Origin: Pollutimonas harenae
Lineage (GTDB): Bacteria > Pseudomonadota > Gammaproteobacteria > Burkholderiales > Burkholderiaceae_B
Length of the DNA stretch: 64,000 bases
Assembly (NCBI RefSeq): GCF_004153685.1
Contig: NZ_SDQD01000003.1
Location: 248,001-312,000 of the forward strand
Reading direction: 5' to 3'
Made by a program: the position numbers and the translations under genes. The notes under the pieces were generated by a model. It was not told the DNA's origin. It did not search any database and was given only the letters and a program-made list of their open reading frames with translations. Shown here in pieces: positions 17,960-26,877 of this stretch. Numbering within the stretch: the first letter of the stretch is position 1; each line of letters opens with the position of its first letter.

Positions 17960-18952
17960 CTACTTGACAGCCAGTGCCTTGTTCAACAGCTCTTCTCCGC
18001 CTTTGACTTTCTCGGCGAAGTTCTTGTAGGACGATGTCTTGGCGACTTCCATCCAGGCATTGAAGTCTTCCGGACTCATGCTGACCACTTCAACGCCAGC
18101 CTTGGTGAAAGTGTCTATCATTTTCTGCTCGCCCTTGCGCGACTCGCCAATGAAGTACTCTTCGGCCTTCTTGGCGGCCGCCATAATGGCCTGCTGCTGC
18201 TCGGGCTTCAAGCCCTCGTAGACCTTCTTGGACATGATGACAGGCTCGTACATAAACCACAGTGCGTTTTCGCCAGGTGCCGTCAGACACTTGACCTGCT
18301 CGTAGATCCGGTACGACACAAAGCTGTCATTGGATGTATTGGTAGCATCAAGCACACCGGTCTGCATGGCGGTATAGATTTCAGACGACGGCATGGAAGA
18401 GATCGAGGCTCCGGCAGCTGCCAGCATCTGCTCGAAAGCCGGACCTGCGGCGCGTATGACCTGTCCTTTTATGGTGTCTGGACTGGTAATGCAGTTCTTT
18501 TTGGATGCGAACCCACCTGCCAGCCACGCATCGGCAATGACGATGGCGCCACTTTTCTCGACCAATGCCTTGATGTCCTTCATGAAGTCGGACTTATTGA
18601 GCCGCTGAGCGTGGTCGTAGTTGCGTACCAAGCCCGGCATAAGGGTCGCCGAAAACTGAGGCACACGGCCAGAAGCGTAATCAAGCGGGAAGGCTGCCAT
18701 ATCGAGTTGCCCGCGCGTGACAGCGCCCCATTGCTCCTTGGCCTTGTATAAAGATGACGAAGGAAATACCTGGATGGTCAACCCTACGTTTGCTGCCGCC
18801 ACTTCACGGGCAATAATCTGCACCATCTCGTCGCGCGGGTCGCCTTGCCCACCGGGAAATTGATGCGACGCGCGCAGTGTGGTTTGCGCCGACACAGGCG
18901 CTGCCGCAGCCAGGGCTGCAGCCACTGCTACGATGCTTAATAGGCTTTTCAT
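17960..18952 (-). CDS. TRAP transporter periplasmic solute-binding protein (DctP/MatP type)
   Basis: A signal peptide (cleavage after VSAQ or VSA near residue 22) precedes a DctP-family domain. The family arginine that contacts the substrate carboxylate is in GQVIRAAGPAFEQML. The length of 330 residues is normal. The gene starts 115 bases after matB on the same strand and is preceded by an AGGAG site. Given its neighbours it most likely binds malonate. That is inferred from context rather than from binding-site residues. Confidence 0.9.
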   Translation of the reverse strand: MKSLLSIVAVAAALAAAAPVSAQTTLRASHQFPGGQGDPRDEMVQIIAREVAAANVGLTIQVFPSSSLYKAKEQWGAVTRGQLDMAAFPLDYASGRVPQFSATLMPGLVRNYDHAQRLNKSDFMKDIKALVEKSGAIVIADAWLAGGFASKKNCITSPDTIKGQVIRAAGPAFEQMLAAAGASISSMPSSEIYTAMQTGVLDATNTSNDSFVSYRIYEQVKCLTAPGENALWFMYEPVIMSKKVYEGLKPEQQQAIMAAAKKAEEYFIGESRKGEQKMIDTFTKAGVEVVSMSPEDFNAWMEVAKTSSYKNFAEKVKGGEELLNKALAVK

Positions 18953-19067
18953 GCTTGTCTCCTGAAATTATTAATAAGGACTGCTTGCTATCTATGCGAG
19001 TTGCCTTGTTGCCTGAACTGCCTTGCTGGACGATATTGCTGAACGCCTCCTGTTGCCGCCCATTTCG

Positions 19068-20600
19068 TTATAGATCTTTATATTGCTGACGCAATACATT
19101 CTTTTGTACTTTACCCATGGTATTGCGCACCAACTGGTCTACCACATGTATGCGCTTGGGTACCTTGAAATTGGCCAGTCGCGATTTCAGGGCAACGATC
19201 AATGCTTCAACATCTATAGTCTCGCCCGTGCGCGGCACCACCACGGCCACCACTGCCTCACCAAAATCGGGATGCGGTACACCAATTACCGCCGACTCGT
19301 TCACGCCAGGCATTTCGTCAATGACCAGCTCGATCTCTTTAGGATACACATTGTATCCACCAGAAATAATCAAGTCCTTGCTGCGCCCAACGATAGTCAG
19401 GTAATTGTCGGGAACACCTTCGCCACCAAACTGGCCAACATCGCCGGTCCGGAACCAGCCGTCAGCCGTGAACTCTTCACGGGTCTTTTCAGGCATGCGC
19501 CAGTAGCCCGCAAATACGTTTGGACCGCGGACCTGCACATTACCTACCGTTCCTGCCAGCACGTTGCCATCCTTATCGTCAACGATACGCACCGACACGC
19601 CCGGCAAGGGCTGGCCTACGGTTCCGCCTATACGCTCTCCCAAAGCTGCGTCGTACGGATTAGACGTCAGCATGATGGTTTCGCTCATGCCGTAGCGCTC
19701 GAGTATGGTCAGCCCGGTGCGAGCCTTGAAATCTTCGAACGTTTCGGTCAGCAATGGCGCTGAACCCGAAATGAACAAACGCATATTGCGGCACACTTCC
19801 CGTGTGAAACGGGCATCAGCCAGTAAACGCACATAGTATGTAGGCACCCCCATCATGACTGTGCTTTCGGGCAAATATTGCAAAGCCTGATCAATGTCGA
19901 GCTTGGGCAGCCAGATCATTTTGGCGCCGGCCAGCAAGGCGCCATGCGACGCCACGAACAATCCGTGCACATGAAAAATTGGCAACATATGCAACAGCAC
20001 GTCATCAGACCGCCAGCCCCAGAACTCTTTCAGCACCTGTGCATTGGACGACAGATTGCGATGAGACAGCATGGCGCCCTTGCTGCGCCCCGTCGTACCA
20101 GAGGTATATAGAATGGCCGCCAGATCATCAGGCCGATTGGACATGGTCTGAAATTCGTCACTTTGGCTGGCAGCTGCGACTGCGAGGCTGCCATTGCCGT
20201 CCTGATCCAGGGTATGGACGTGCGTCGTGCCCGTTTTACGCGCTAGTTCAGTCACCCAGTCGAGATTCTTGCTGTCGCAGACAATCATGGCAGGTTCGGC
20301 GTCGGTCAGGAAATACTCAACCTCTGCTGCCTTATAGGCAGTATTCAGCGGCAGATAGACCAGCCCGGCACGGATCGTCGCCAAATAAAGCATCAGAGCC
20401 ATGGGCGATTTTTCTACCTGAACCGCTACTCTGGCACCCAAGGGCAAGTGCAAAGCCTGCAGCAAAGACGCCAGACGACCGCTCATGGCCTCGATATCAT
20501 TCCAGCTATAGGTTTGCTCTGGTGTTTCTATGGCTACCTGCTGGCGATCCTGCGGAAAGCCCGCAGCCAGCAAAGCATACAAATTGGCATTGCCTTCCAA
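19068..20600 (-). CDS. matB: Malonyl-CoA synthetase (AMP-forming)
   Basis: This acyl-CoA ligase of the adenylating superfamily activates malonate with ATP and CoA. The ATP-binding P-loop is LYTSGTTGRSKG, and later core motifs are YGMSETIM, WFRTGDVG and GGYNVYPKEIE. The C-terminal catalytic lysine region is NTMGKVQKNVLR. The segment YLPLNTAYKAAEVEYFLTDA is close to malonyl-CoA synthetases. I place the start at the TTG at 20600, preceded by AAAGGAG at seven bases; that gives 510 residues, as in known MatB. Longer in-frame starts would overlap the crotonase gene. Malonyl-CoA decarboxylase two genes upstream supports the assignment. Confidence 0.85.
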   Translation of the reverse strand: MEGNANLYALLAAGFPQDRQQVAIETPEQTYSWNDIEAMSGRLASLLQALHLPLGARVAVQVEKSPMALMLYLATIRAGLVYLPLNTAYKAAEVEYFLTDAEPAMIVCDSKNLDWVTELARKTGTTHVHTLDQDGNGSLAVAAASQSDEFQTMSNRPDDLAAILYTSGTTGRSKGAMLSHRNLSSNAQVLKEFWGWRSDDVLLHMLPIFHVHGLFVASHGALLAGAKMIWLPKLDIDQALQYLPESTVMMGVPTYYVRLLADARFTREVCRNMRLFISGSAPLLTETFEDFKARTGLTILERYGMSETIMLTSNPYDAALGERIGGTVGQPLPGVSVRIVDDKDGNVLAGTVGNVQVRGPNVFAGYWRMPEKTREEFTADGWFRTGDVGQFGGEGVPDNYLTIVGRSKDLIISGGYNVYPKEIELVIDEMPGVNESAVIGVPHPDFGEAVVAVVVPRTGETIDVEALIVALKSRLANFKVPKRIHVVDQLVRNTMGKVQKNVLRQQYKDL

Positions 20601-20601
20601 A

Positions 20602-21408
20602 TCATTCTCCTTTGAATACCGGTTTGGCACCGGCCAAAAATGCTTGCACGCCTTCATGATGATCGCGGCTTTGCGCATAACTGAATAAATGTTGCAGCTC
20701 GTCGTGAGACAAGGGCTTGGGTGTCGCACACAAGCGCATTGCAGTTTGCTTGTTGAGACGCGCCGCCAATGGTGCTCCGTCGGCAAGCCGCCGAGCTGTG
20801 CGCATGACGTCGGCATCTACTTCGCTCTCGGGCAATACGCGCGTCAGCAAACCCTTGGTCATGGCCTCTGCGGCATCAAACACCCTGCCTTCAAGCAAAA
20901 TCTCCAGCGTGACGGCACGTCCCACCAAGGCCAGCAAACCACGCATTTCATCTGGCGCCATAGGAAAACCCAAGCGATTGATGGGAACCCCGAAACGCGC
21001 ACCAGACGAGGCAATACGCATATCACACTGTGCGGCAATCTCTAGCCCTCCTCCCACACAAACACCATGAATCTGCGCTATCACGGGGTGCATGCAGGAA
21101 GCGATGGCAGTGAGCGCTGGTGCCAGAATCTGGGTGTGATAATGCTGGACGCCGTCAAGATCGGCCCGGCAGTCCGGGAATTCGCGTATATCGGCACCTG
21201 CCGCAAAATTACCTTCATTGCCCCGCAACACTACGCAGCGCAGCGCCGAATTAGCCGAGAGCTCGGTAAAAATACGCTGCAGTTCCTGCCACATGAACAC
21301 GGTAATGGCATTCAGCCTACCTGGATGGCTAAGCGTGACGAAGGCAATAGGGCCCTCGTAGTCGAGCAGGATGCGCCCTGGCGACAGGCTGGTATCGGCA
21401 ACACTCAT
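20602..21408 (-). CDS. Enoyl-CoA hydratase/isomerase (crotonase) family protein
   Basis: This is a 268-residue crotonase-fold protein. The CoA-binding and oxyanion-hole elements are NEGNFAAGADIREF and HGVCVGGGLEIAAQCDMRIAS. The residue positions of the usual hydratase glutamates are occupied differently (LGFPMAPDEM), so dehydration activity is uncertain. The ATG at 21408 overlaps the decarboxylase stop in an ATGA arrangement. The matB start follows one base after its stop, so it is firmly embedded in the malonate operon. Standard malonate operons do not need a crotonase; it may act on a malonyl-CoA analogue. Confidence 0.88.
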   Translation of the reverse strand: MSVADTSLSPGRILLDYEGPIAFVTLSHPGRLNAITVFMWQELQRIFTELSANSALRCVVLRGNEGNFAAGADIREFPDCRADLDGVQHYHTQILAPALTAIASCMHPVIAQIHGVCVGGGLEIAAQCDMRIASSGARFGVPINRLGFPMAPDEMRGLLALVGRAVTLEILLEGRVFDAAEAMTKGLLTRVLPESEVDADVMRTARRLADGAPLAARLNKQTAMRLCATPKPLSHDELQHLFSYAQSRDHHEGVQAFLAGAKPVFKGE

Positions 21409-22703
21409 CGCCACCTCAGATTCATGCCCAGCCTTGGTTTTCCGGCAGCCAGTTGGGCGAGGTTATCGTCCAGCTGATCAAGTTCATACAGATAATTAGT
21501 CATGATTCCGCAAGATTGCGCCATGCCTTTCGCTGAGCAGTCGGCAGCCCAATTGACACGCTCTATGCGTGCACCATTACCCAGGTGAAAGCGTGCCACA
21601 GGATCAAGGGGCTGACCGTTCTTCATGGATTTCAGATATTGGACGGCAAGACGCAAGCCAGTACGCTGCACCGCGTCGGAAGCCTGCCCAGCCGCTGCCG
21701 ACCTAAGCCTGTCTACCCACTTTAGCCCAGCCTCGGGGTCATCTTGCGCCTGCTGCTTGTCAGCCTTGTCACTTAGCAGCTCTTGCATGGCTTTACCGTC
21801 TTGCTTGCCCAGCCATTCAGCAAAGCCCGGCATGGGTGATAGTGTTGCAAACGACTTAAGCCGCGGCAGCTCGCGCAACAGCTCGTCAATGACTCTTTTA
21901 AGCAGGAAATTGCCGAAACTAATGCCACGCAAGCCCGGTTGCGTATTTGAAATGGAATAAAAAATAGCCCAACGCGCTTTGCCGGTATCGTCCGGCGGCG
22001 ACTGCGGATCGAGCAATACTTGAACATTGCCGGCCATCTGCGTTGCAAAGGCAACCTCTACAAATATCAGAGGGATGCCGCTCATGCGGGGATGAAAAAA
22101 AGCATAACAGCGGCGATGACTGGCCACCCTGTGCTTGAGCTCTTCCCAGGAACGAATTTCGTGCACCGCTTCGTACTGAATCAGCTTTTCAAGCAAAGAA
22201 GCGGGCGAATCCCAGGTGATCGGACGCAGCTCAAGCATACCGACGTCAAACCAGCTGGACAACAAACCCTCGAGCTCACGCTCGAGCACACCCAGCCCAG
22301 ATACCTGCTTGCGCCAGCGCAGCATATCGGCACGCAGCTCGACCAGCAGATTCAGGCTTTCTGCCTGCGCATAAAGACGCCGGAACAGGCGCAGCCCTTG
22401 ATCTTCTCGCGGCTCCAGTCCACCGCTGGCTTGCACCAGGCCGGTCAGCATGGTTCTTCGCTCTTTGGCCTCGGCAGCCAGGTAGCGCGCGCTCCATTGC
22501 TTTGCCAGGCGATTGGCCGCCACATCAGTCAGCCGGGCGGAGAACAAGGTTTGCACTTCAAGCGGGGCTGGCAAATGATCGCGGTCGAGCCAACGGCTCA
22601 GGCGGGCGATCAAGCCTTCGGCTGCTTTGTCAGTATCGTTCTCGCTGGTAGGTTCGACTACGGCAACGGCATTTTCCTGCTTTCGGGTATCGGTGACCGT
22701 CAT
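21405..22703 (-). CDS. Malonyl-CoA decarboxylase
   Basis: The enzyme converts malonyl-CoA to acetyl-CoA and CO2. The N-terminal helical domain is followed by a GNAT-like catalytic domain with the family motifs FFHPRMSGIPLIFVEVA, FYSISNTQPGLRGISFGNFLLKRV and FATLSPMPGFAEWL. The last two match the eukaryotic MLYCD core closely. The ATG at 22703 follows AGGAG at seven bases, overlapping the end of the regulator gene. It is second in the regulator-decarboxylase-crotonase-synthetase-TRAP series. Confidence 0.92.
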   Translation of the reverse strand: MTVTDTRKQENAVAVVEPTSENDTDKAAEGLIARLSRWLDRDHLPAPLEVQTLFSARLTDVAANRLAKQWSARYLAAEAKERRTMLTGLVQASGGLEPREDQGLRLFRRLYAQAESLNLLVELRADMLRWRKQVSGLGVLERELEGLLSSWFDVGMLELRPITWDSPASLLEKLIQYEAVHEIRSWEELKHRVASHRRCYAFFHPRMSGIPLIFVEVAFATQMAGNVQVLLDPQSPPDDTGKARWAIFYSISNTQPGLRGISFGNFLLKRVIDELLRELPRLKSFATLSPMPGFAEWLGKQDGKAMQELLSDKADKQQAQDDPEAGLKWVDRLRSAAAGQASDAVQRTGLRLAVQYLKSMKNGQPLDPVARFHLGNGARIERVNWAADCSAKGMAQSCGIMTNYLYELDQLDDNLAQLAAGKPRLGMNLRWR

Positions 22704-22705
22704 GA

Positions 22706-23419
22706 TCAAACTCCTGAGTCGTGTAAGGCGGATGACGACAGCGGATCAACCGTCAAGGCGCCGCTGTCTTGGGCAGCCAGGGCATGCAGCGCATTGAGCT
22801 GGCGCATCAGGTGCTTGCGCGTCAAGGCCTCCGCGCCGTCGGAATCACGTGCTTTCAGTGCTGCAAAAATGGCCAGGTGCTCGGCGCAAGACTCCTGCAC
22901 CCGCCCTGGATAAGCTAGGCTTTTATGCCGTGACAAACTGAGCAGCTTGCGCAGGTTATCGACCAGGTCGGATAGCCAGCGGTTATCGGCCAATGCCTGT
23001 ATGGCTTCGTGTATAAGGGCATTCGTAGCGTAGTACTGATCAATATCGCCCGCCTTGGCGCGCCACTGCAACTCTTGATGCAGTGGCTCGAGCCGCTGTA
23101 GATCGTCATCGGTGACTTTGCGTGCCGCTTCGTGGGCACAACGGCCTTCGAGCATGGCCATCAATGGAAAGATATCGTCAAGATCGCGGGCTGATAGCTC
23201 GTTGACGAAGCACCCGCGCCTGGGCTCAAGGCGCAACAGGCCTTCTGCCACCAGCACCTTAAGAGCCTCACGCAGCGGAGTGCGCGAGATGCCCAATTCT
23301 TGGGTCAGATTGACTTCGTCTATCCAGGCGCCTGCCTCAAGCTCGCGCGACGCAATCATGGCGCGCAATCTGTCGGCAACCTCTAGGTAAAGCACTTGTT
23401 GAACGATACGGGTACCCAC
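22706..23419 (-). CDS. GntR-family regulator, FadR/FCD type, of the malonate operon
   Basis: The N-terminal winged-helix part (LYLEVADRLRAMIASRELEAG, then ISRTPLREALKVL) is followed by an all-helical FCD ligand domain with metal-binding histidines (NALIHEAIQ, RVQESCAEHLAI, TRKHLMRQL). I place the start at the GTG at 23419, which has GGAGG eight bases upstream; an ATG at 23476 would extend it across the operator. It is the first gene of the malonate operon and probably represses it and itself in the absence of malonate or malonyl-CoA. Confidence 0.87.
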   Translation of the reverse strand: MGTRIVQQVLYLEVADRLRAMIASRELEAGAWIDEVNLTQELGISRTPLREALKVLVAEGLLRLEPRRGCFVNELSARDLDDIFPLMAMLEGRCAHEAARKVTDDDLQRLEPLHQELQWRAKAGDIDQYYATNALIHEAIQALADNRWLSDLVDNLRKLLSLSRHKSLAYPGRVQESCAEHLAIFAALKARDSDGAEALTRKHLMRQLNALHALAAQDSGALTVDPLSSSALHDSGV

Positions 23420-23465
23420 GTACGTGCCCTCCGTTATGGGCCGTTTACGTAAATGTGATGCATGC

Positions 23466-23484
23466 CCATAATTCATAATTATGG
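23466..23484 (-). promoter_or_regulatory. Palindromic operator at the malonate operon promoter
   Basis: CCATAATT and AATTATGG are perfect 8-base inverted arms around CAT. Read leftward, a TTGCCT at about 23502-23507 lies about 17 bp from an ATAATT inside the palindrome. The site would therefore overlap the -10 box of the regulator-first operon. It is also about 160 bp from the divergent PLP-enzyme gene. Confidence 0.5.
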
Positions 23485-23640
23485 CGAAATTTCGTGATAA
23501 GGCAATAAGCAAATTCCTATTGTTAACCCTAGGAAGGTCTAAACTAGTCTCATCTCACCATCACTTGTTATTCAAGCCTTGGGCGCGCGATTGCGTGCGT
23601 TCATTTTCTTTTTTCGCTTATTTTGATCAGGAGCCATGCA

Positions 23641-24852
23641 ATGAAGGACGCCGCACGCCCGGAAACCCACCCAGACAAACCAGACTGGCACGATGAAACT
23701 GCGGTGTTACATGGCGATTCCTGGCTGTCCAGTGATGCTTCGGTGGTCCCGCCCATACATTACAGCGCCACGTTCAAAGCCAATAGTGCGGAAGAATTTG
23801 CCGATATGGCCAACACGCCCCGCCACCCGAACTTCTATACCCGCTACGGCAACCCCGTGCACAAGCGTGTAGAGGCCATACTGGCCGACCTCGAAGGAAC
23901 CGAAACCGCCCTGCTTACCGCATCGGGCATGGGCGCCATCAGCACAACCATACTGGCCTTGGTATCGCGCGGCGATCATGTCATCGCACAACGCCGCCAC
24001 TACATGAGCACTTCCCGGCTATTTGAAGAAGTCCTGCCCCGTTTTGGCGTAGAGTCGACCATCGTTGACCAGACTGACCTGGAAGCGATGGCAGCCGCCA
24101 TTAAACCCAACACGCGACTGATCATGGTCGAAACGCCGGTTAATCCAACTTTGTCGCTGACCGACCTGCGTGCAGTCGCCGCACTGGCCAAGCCCAAAGA
24201 CATCATCACCGTCGCCGACAATACTTTTGCCTCGCCGCTTAACCAAAAGCCGCATGCCCTGGGCATAGATATTGTTCTGCACAGCGCAACCAAGTATTTT
24301 GGCGGCCATCACGACATTACCGCCGGAGCCGTCTGCTGCAGCCAGGCACACGCCGAGAAGATCTGGGATATGCACACCACTTTGGGTTCGGTGCTATCAC
24401 CCATGGACGCCTGGCTGCTATTGCGCGGCCTACGTACCTTGTCATTAAGAATAGAACGCATTAATGCCAATACACTGGCGCTGGCTCAGTGGCTGGAAGC
24501 CCAGCCACAAATAGAACGTGTGTTTTATCCGGGCCTCGAAAGTCACCCGCAACATGCGCTGGCCCTCAAGCAGATGCGCGGGTTTGGCGCAGTCATTGCC
24601 TTCTCGGTCAAAGGTGGCTTTGATGCCACCAGCCGCTTCGTGTCAAGCCTGAGGCTGGCCACGCATGCAGTCAGTCTGGGTGGCGTCGAGACCCTGGCTG
24701 TGCACACCGCTGCCATGTGGGCGGGCACCATGACCGAGGCTCAAATGAAGACAGCTGGCATCGAACCCAATTTCGTCCGTATGTCAGTGGGCGTCGAGCA
24801 TATCGATGATCTTAAGAGCGATCTTGACCAGGCCTTAAACCAGCCGGGCTAA
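23641..24852 (+). CDS. PLP-dependent cystathionine gamma-synthase family enzyme
   Basis: This fold-type I PLP enzyme of sulfur amino acid metabolism has the Schiff-base lysine K218 in HSATKYFGGHHD. The phosphate-contact YTRYGNPVH and the ETPVNPTLSL and ADNTFASPL motifs are all present. The family includes cystathionine gamma-synthase, O-acyl-homoserine sulfhydrylase and methionine gamma-lyase, and the sequence alone does not separate them. The unusual GGHHDITAG (where SDV-type sequences are common) sets it apart slightly. The ATG at 23641 has AGGAG upstream. It stands divergent from the malonate operon. Confidence 0.85.
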   Translation: MKDAARPETHPDKPDWHDETAVLHGDSWLSSDASVVPPIHYSATFKANSAEEFADMANTPRHPNFYTRYGNPVHKRVEAILADLEGTETALLTASGMGAISTTILALVSRGDHVIAQRRHYMSTSRLFEEVLPRFGVESTIVDQTDLEAMAAAIKPNTRLIMVETPVNPTLSLTDLRAVAALAKPKDIITVADNTFASPLNQKPHALGIDIVLHSATKYFGGHHDITAGAVCCSQAHAEKIWDMHTTLGSVLSPMDAWLLLRGLRTLSLRIERINANTLALAQWLEAQPQIERVFYPGLESHPQHALALKQMRGFGAVIAFSVKGGFDATSRFVSSLRLATHAVSLGGVETLAVHTAAMWAGTMTEAQMKTAGIEPNFVRMSVGVEHIDDLKSDLDQALNQPG

Positions 24853-24884
24853 GACACTGCACCGGCAATATCAATTCCTGGGCA

Positions 24885-24902
24885 GCCCGGCAACCGCCGG
24901 GC
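24885..24902. terminator. Short GC-rich hairpin between convergent genes
   Basis: GCCCGGC at 24885-24891 pairs with GCCGGGC at 24896-24902 around an AACC loop. It lies in the 58-base gap between the convergent PLP-enzyme and acyltransferase genes. There is no U-run. Confidence 0.5.
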
Positions 24903-24910
24903 CCACGACA

Positions 24911-25948
24911 TCAGGTCACGTACTGGAAAGGCCTGATGCGCCGCAGCGCCATGATCATGCCCAGTGACACGGCAAATACACAAACAGCGGTAAGCGGAAT
25001 GGCCCACCACGATGACTTTGTGGTATCCGTCAGCCCTGTTGCATCGCCCATAAGATTCAGCACAAAAATATGTATGCAGTAAATACCCAGCGTGCAGGCG
25101 GCTACCTTGTGTACTGGACCGGAATATTCGCTCACCTTGGTCCCCACACCATACAGCACATTAAAGGCGCATACGGACGAAGCCAGCACAAACGGAGACA
25201 GGTAGTCATAAAAAAGGGTCTCTGGCTCACCCGATTGTGTTGAGTAAGCATAGGTTGCCACCATGGTCAGCATACTGAACAGCAGGAAGAGAGCAAGATT
25301 CGCGAACCAGTACTTGCGCTTGTCGGGATGCTGCATGTAAGCCTCGTGCACGTAGGCACCCAGGAATAAATAGCCGACCAGGCCGAAAAAAGAATCGAAG
25401 CCGTAAACCTGCAACAAATCAGCTTCAATATGCAGCGCCTCGCGCAAGGTTGGCCAGGCGCACACTGTTGCCCAAAAAATCAGATAGGTTTTTTTCTCGG
25501 AAGGCTGCGTCGCATGCCATATCTTTCGCAAGAAAGGCACGAACAAATAAATACCAACGATGGCATACAGATACCACAGGTGAAACGTGACCGGCCCGTT
25601 CAGCAGCGCCTTGATCCAGTTGTACCAGGCGCCGTATCGCTCGCCTTCCCATGTGTTCCAGGCCATGTAAAACAGCGACCAGAACAAAAGCGGTGGCAAA
25701 ATACGCGCAAAACGCTTTCTAAAGAAAACGGGCATGGATTCTTCCCTGGCGAGTAACAAAACCCCGGTAATCATCAGAAAAATCGGCACGCAGCTGCGCG
25801 TCAGGGAATCATAAAAGTTGCTGGCCCACCATTGCTCGTCAAAAACAGAAAAATTGACTGCAGCCACATGCAACAGCACCACCATAAAGCACGCGCCCAC
25901 CCTGGCGGTATCCATGGCGGTGCTAAAGGTACTTCGGATCTGAGACAT
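24911..25948 (-). CDS. Acyltransferase family 3 membrane protein
   Basis: This is a 345-residue integral membrane protein with about ten hydrophobic segments. The N-terminal helix carries MVVLLHVAAV, in which the histidine matches the conserved catalytic His of the acyltransferase-3 (OafA/YiaH) family. The sequence RSCVPIFLMITGVLLL and the RFARILPPLLFWS segment are further family hallmarks. Such proteins O-acylate surface polysaccharides or other exported compounds. No glycan gene lies nearby to suggest the target. The ATG is preceded by GGAG. Confidence 0.85.
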   Translation of the reverse strand: MSQIRSTFSTAMDTARVGACFMVVLLHVAAVNFSVFDEQWWASNFYDSLTRSCVPIFLMITGVLLLAREESMPVFFRKRFARILPPLLFWSLFYMAWNTWEGERYGAWYNWIKALLNGPVTFHLWYLYAIVGIYLFVPFLRKIWHATQPSEKKTYLIFWATVCAWPTLREALHIEADLLQVYGFDSFFGLVGYLFLGAYVHEAYMQHPDKRKYWFANLALFLLFSMLTMVATYAYSTQSGEPETLFYDYLSPFVLASSVCAFNVLYGVGTKVSEYSGPVHKVAACTLGIYCIHIFVLNLMGDATGLTDTTKSSWWAIPLTAVCVFAVSLGMIMALRRIRPFQYVT

Positions 25949-26201
25949 GCCGGCTCCACTTGATAAAACAATGTAGAGTTAACACGCAGCCTCTTGACGC
26001 ATGCAATGAGCCATCACGACTCTTTTCCAGGTGTTAACAGATATCGGGTTTTCCCTTATTGGTTAACAACTCATTGCCTTTCACTACAAGCACTGTCCTG
26101 AAATTCACACTGCTATGTAGCCGAACGTGCGGTAGAGAATTAAAAGCCCGCCCGTTAGAATGAGATTTCGAATCACCCATCCAGACAAAGGAAAAATCGA
26201 T
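25949..26201. other. Intergenic gap with three GTTAAC sites
   Basis: The gap between the divergent acyltransferase and sixA genes holds three copies of the palindromic hexamer GTTAAC (25978-25983, 26033-26038, 26062-26067). The promoters of both genes must be here, but I see no convincing -35/-10 pair and no open reading frame worth reporting. Confidence 0.3.
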
Positions 26202-26720
26202 ATGCGCCGACTCATGCTGCTGCGCCATGCCAAAGCCGACTGGCCCGATGGTGTTGCCGACCATGAACGTCCACTGGCACGAAGAGGTCAGCGTCAAGGC
26301 CCAGAGATGGCCAGGTTCATGGCTGCAGAGGGCCTGGTGCCAGATAGAGCCATTGTCTCTACAGCCAAACGTACACAGGAAACCTGGGAGCTGGTTGCAC
26401 CGGCCTTCCCGCCCAGCATCAGCAAAAGCAACGACGCTCGCATCTATGAAGCACCAAAAGAGAATATATTAAAAGTCATCCGCGAAGCCGACGACGCAGC
26501 GCAGGCGTTGCTACTGATCGGCCACAACCCAGGGTTTGCCGAAGTAGCGTACAGTCTGATCAATACTGACCAAGCCTCGCCCGCCCTGTCTCGGCTTGAA
26601 CGCGGCTACCCGACATCGGGCCTGGCCGTCATAGATTTCCAGGTGGATCACTGGGCCGATATTGCCGAAGGCAGCGGACGGCTGCAACGCTTTGAAACGC
26701 CGGCTTCTATTGGTGATTGA
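26202..26720 (+). CDS. sixA: Phosphohistidine phosphatase SixA-like
   Basis: This small histidine-phosphatase superfamily protein is of the type that removes phosphate from phosphohistidine of signalling proteins. The catalytic RHAK motif is at the N-terminus (LMLLRHAKADWPDG), and the second histidine is in LLIGHNPGFAEVAY. I chose the start at 26202 (MRRLMLLRHAK, 172 aa) because the family begins just before the RHG/RHA strand and an AAAGGA-like site precedes it. No partner kinase is adjacent. Confidence 0.83.
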   Translation: MRRLMLLRHAKADWPDGVADHERPLARRGQRQGPEMARFMAAEGLVPDRAIVSTAKRTQETWELVAPAFPPSISKSNDARIYEAPKENILKVIREADDAAQALLLIGHNPGFAEVAYSLINTDQASPALSRLERGYPTSGLAVIDFQVDHWADIAEGSGRLQRFETPASIGD

Positions 26721-26737
26721 TCAGAATATTCTTTCTG

Positions 26738-26820
26738 CGCCTATCCGGGACATGCTTCAGCATCAATGTGCCTATCCTTGCGGAGCCTATCCATTGAAGG
26801 CAAAATGCCCCGGATAGGCG
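26738..26820. repeat. GCCTATCC repeats and a 12-bp inverted repeat before the MDR gene
   Basis: CGCCTATCCGGG at 26738-26749 and CCCGGATAGGCG at 26809-26820 are perfect 12-base inverted repeats. Two further GCCTATCC copies (near 26770 and 26785) lie between them, in the direct orientation. The whole array sits in the 157-base gap between sixA and the oxidoreductase gene. It could be a regulatory region or an RNA structure. Confidence 0.45.
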
Positions 26821-26877
26821 AGGCTGTAGTTAAACTCACGGCGTGCGCTCGCAGCACGAAACGTATCAAGGACATTC

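Noticed and set aside
20601-20816. A 72-residue extension of malonyl-CoA synthetase
   Set aside because: It would lie inside the crotonase gene in another frame; a strong AAAGGAG site supports the TTG start at 20600.
25978-26067. Three GTTAAC hexamers as an operator array
   Set aside because: Six-base palindromes of this AT content arise easily, the spacing (55 and 29 bp) is irregular, and no longer shared flanks are visible.
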